From Caldifarciminota bacterium (GTDB taxonomy: Bacteria > Hydrothermota > Tepidihabitantia > Tepidihabitantales > JAOUPE01), in NCBI GenBank assembly GCA_029880025.1, contig JAOUPE010000058.1, forward strand, positions 1 to 8,332: DNA of 8,332 bases, read 5' to 3'. A program made the translations under genes and the position numbers. Under the pieces are notes generated by a model. The model saw only the letters and a list, made by a program, of their open reading frames with translations. It searched no databases and was not told the DNA's origin. Shown here one piece after another: positions 7,548-8,332 of this stretch (position 1 is the first letter of the stretch; the number at the start of each line of letters is the position of its first letter).

Positions 7548-8057
7548 ATGGCTAATTTAGAATCAATAAGTCATTGGTATGCAATTTACACCAAAGCCCG
7601 GCATGAGACAAAAGTAGCCAAGCAGATTGCTAAATTGGGTTGCCAATCGTTCTTGCCAAAAACAAAGATTTTATCCAAAAGAAAAGACCGGAAAAAGGTA
7701 TTAGAGGCCGCCCTTTTCCCAGGTTATATCTTCGTGAAGCTTAACCCAATTGAATTTAGTAAAATATTAGGATTGCCTGGGACAGTGAGGATTTTGGGGG
7801 ATAGAGGGAAACCCGCGCCAATACCCGAAGAAGAAATAGATTCAGTAAGAATTTTAGTAGAGTCGGAAGCAGATATTGAACCGCACCCTTATTTGCGTGA
7901 AGGGGATAGAGTGCGAATTGTTTCGGGTCCGCTTAAAGGTGCGATAGGTTGGTTGTTACGGGTTGAACCCCGTTATTCACTTTTGGTTGTTTCGGTGAAT
8001 ATTTTGAACCGAAGCATTGCGGTTGAAGTGAGTGATGATATTGTTGAAAAATACTAA
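7548..8057 (+). CDS. Specialised NusG paralogue (UpxY/RfaH/LoaP-like transcription antiterminator)
   Basis: A 169-residue cytoplasmic protein with a NusG N-terminal domain at about 9-105 ('HWYAIYTKARHETKVAKQI', then the family hallmark 'LFPGYIFV' at 56-63) and a KOW domain at about 117-163 ('LREGDRVRIVSGPLKGAIG'). It should bind RNA polymerase through the NGN domain and suppress pausing or termination. It is probably a paralogue rather than the housekeeping NusG, because no secE, rplK or rplA neighbours are present and it follows secreted-enzyme genes. In Bacteroidetes and other groups such paralogues often head capsule or exopolysaccharide operons, and a target operon may lie right of the window (inference). 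It starts 25 bp after the carboxypeptidase stop, has no clear Shine-Dalgarno sequence, and is followed directly by a long inverted repeat. A housekeeping NusG in an unusual location cannot be fully excluded. Confidence 0.87.
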   Translation: MANLESISHWYAIYTKARHETKVAKQIAKLGCQSFLPKTKILSKRKDRKKVLEAALFPGYIFVKLNPIEFSKILGLPGTVRILGDRGKPAPIPEEEIDSVRILVESEADIEPHPYLREGDRVRIVSGPLKGAIGWLLRVEPRYSLLVVSVNILNRSIAVEVSDDIVEKY

Positions 8058-8078
8058 TTGGCAGTTACTGATATTTAA

Positions 8079-8229
8079 TTTAACACCGAGAACACTGAAA
8101 TAACTGAAAAACACCGAACCCAGCACTTATTGAAATGAATATTATATCTTTCATATTTAAAATCTTACCTTTGTGTCAATAAGTGCTGGGCAGTGTCATT
8201 CGGTAAATTCGGTGATTTTCAGTGTTAAA
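8079..8229. repeat. Second copy of the palindromic repeat family, 151 bp
   Basis: The left arm (TTTAACACCGAGAACACTGA..., 8079-8118) and right arm (8191-8229, ending CAGTGTTAAA) form an imperfect inverted repeat of about 39 bp per arm, differing mostly by C/T changes and one extra base on the left. The right arm is clearly related to 5942-5980 of the element before the carboxypeptidase gene: both contain GTGATTTTCAG followed by (T/G)GTTAAA. It is intergenic here, starting 21 bp after the NusG-paralogue stop. It may act as a large mRNA hairpin that protects or ends the transcript, but it lacks the T-run of an intrinsic terminator. Confidence 0.7.
8119..8190. repeat. Perfect 15-bp inverted repeat nested in the centre of the second palindromic element
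   Basis: CCCAGCACTTATTGA (8119-8133) and TCAATAAGTGCTGGG (8176-8190) are exact reverse complements separated by 42 AT-rich bases. The words in this inner hairpin do not resemble the CACCGA/CACTGA arms around it, and the related element at 5879-6007 has only about 20 bases at its centre instead. It may be a separate small element inserted into the older palindrome. Confidence 0.65.
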
Positions 8230-8332
8230 ATTCTCTTTCATAGTGGCTCTTAGCCCCAATTACTAATTGCCATGCTGTTAGACCAAAACCCAAAAAATAA
8301 CAAATAGAAACTAGATTAATAACCGTGGGTAA

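Larger units (their letters stand above)
8058..8332. other. Non-coding 3' tail of the window
   Basis: Apart from the nested palindromes at 8079-8229 I see no gene in these 275 bases; open frames on either strand are about 20 codons or fewer. TACTAATTG occurs in direct orientation at 8052-8060, overlapping the NusG-paralogue stop codon, and again at 8261-8269, bracketing the palindromic element. From about 8273 to the end the sequence is AT-rich without a motif I recognise. Confidence 0.5.

Noticed and set aside
8130..8159. TTGAAA-18-TATTTA promoter-like pair in the hairpin loop
   Set aside because: AT-rich loop sequence gives such matches by chance, and no gene start is visible downstream within the window.
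8135..8182. Short frame in the loop of the inner hairpin (ATG at 8135, MNIISFIFKILPLCQ)
   Set aside because: Only 15 codons, no ribosome binding site, and it spans the hairpin loop and right arm; no reason to consider it a gene.
8119..8190. Intrinsic terminator after the NusG paralogue
   Set aside because: The stem is perfect but the loop is 42 nt and no T-run follows the right arm (CAGTGTC...), so it does not fit a Rho-independent terminator.

Overview
The window looks like a chromosomal piece from an uncultivated, anaerobe-like member of the FCB/candidate-phylum bacteria. My best guess is a WOR-3/Stahlbacteria-type lineage, by inference only. The reasons are long secreted proteins ending in a Por/type IX-like C-terminal sorting domain, tandem gingipain-family (C25) proteins with repeated 'D-x-PGGNxD...PGE' beta-sandwich units, and many short palindromic repeats. 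All four genes lie on the + strand and are tightly packed (gaps of 3, 22 and 25 bp). No tRNA, rRNA, CRISPR array or transposase gene was seen.

Layout. 1-2352 is the C-terminal two thirds of a large secreted protein whose start lies left of the window. 2356-5874 is a complete paralogue: signal peptide, C25 peptidase-like domain, Ig-like domain, beta-sandwich repeats, nidogen-like domain, sorting domain. Gene 1 aligns with it from gene 2 residue 377 to the end, so the two are a tandem duplication. 5897-7522 is a secreted zinc carboxypeptidase (M14) with a CarboxypepD_reg-like domain and another sorting domain. 7548-8057 is a specialised NusG paralogue (UpxY/RfaH-like). 8058-8332 holds no gene; it is dominated by a nested inverted repeat.

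How they may work together. The first three products are predicted to be exported and sorted to the cell surface. An endopeptidase-like protein beside a carboxypeptidase suggests extracellular protein degradation, with the caveat that gene 2 has Gln where the catalytic His of gingipains should be. The NusG paralogue is a cytoplasmic antiterminator. In other bacteria such genes usually lead surface-polysaccharide operons, and whatever it serves would lie right of the window.

The most unusual content is the repeats. A 129-bp palindromic element fills the gap before the carboxypeptidase gene and, read in frame, encodes its first 37 residues, including about half of its signal peptide. A relative of the same element lies after the NusG paralogue, with a separate long hairpin in its centre. 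A different hairpin cluster encodes the basic N-terminal extension of the C25-like protein, and AT-rich 'AAATTGGAAATT' repeats are translated inside the sorting domains of both C25-type genes. These resemble the in-frame palindromic elements known from Rickettsia in principle, though not in sequence.
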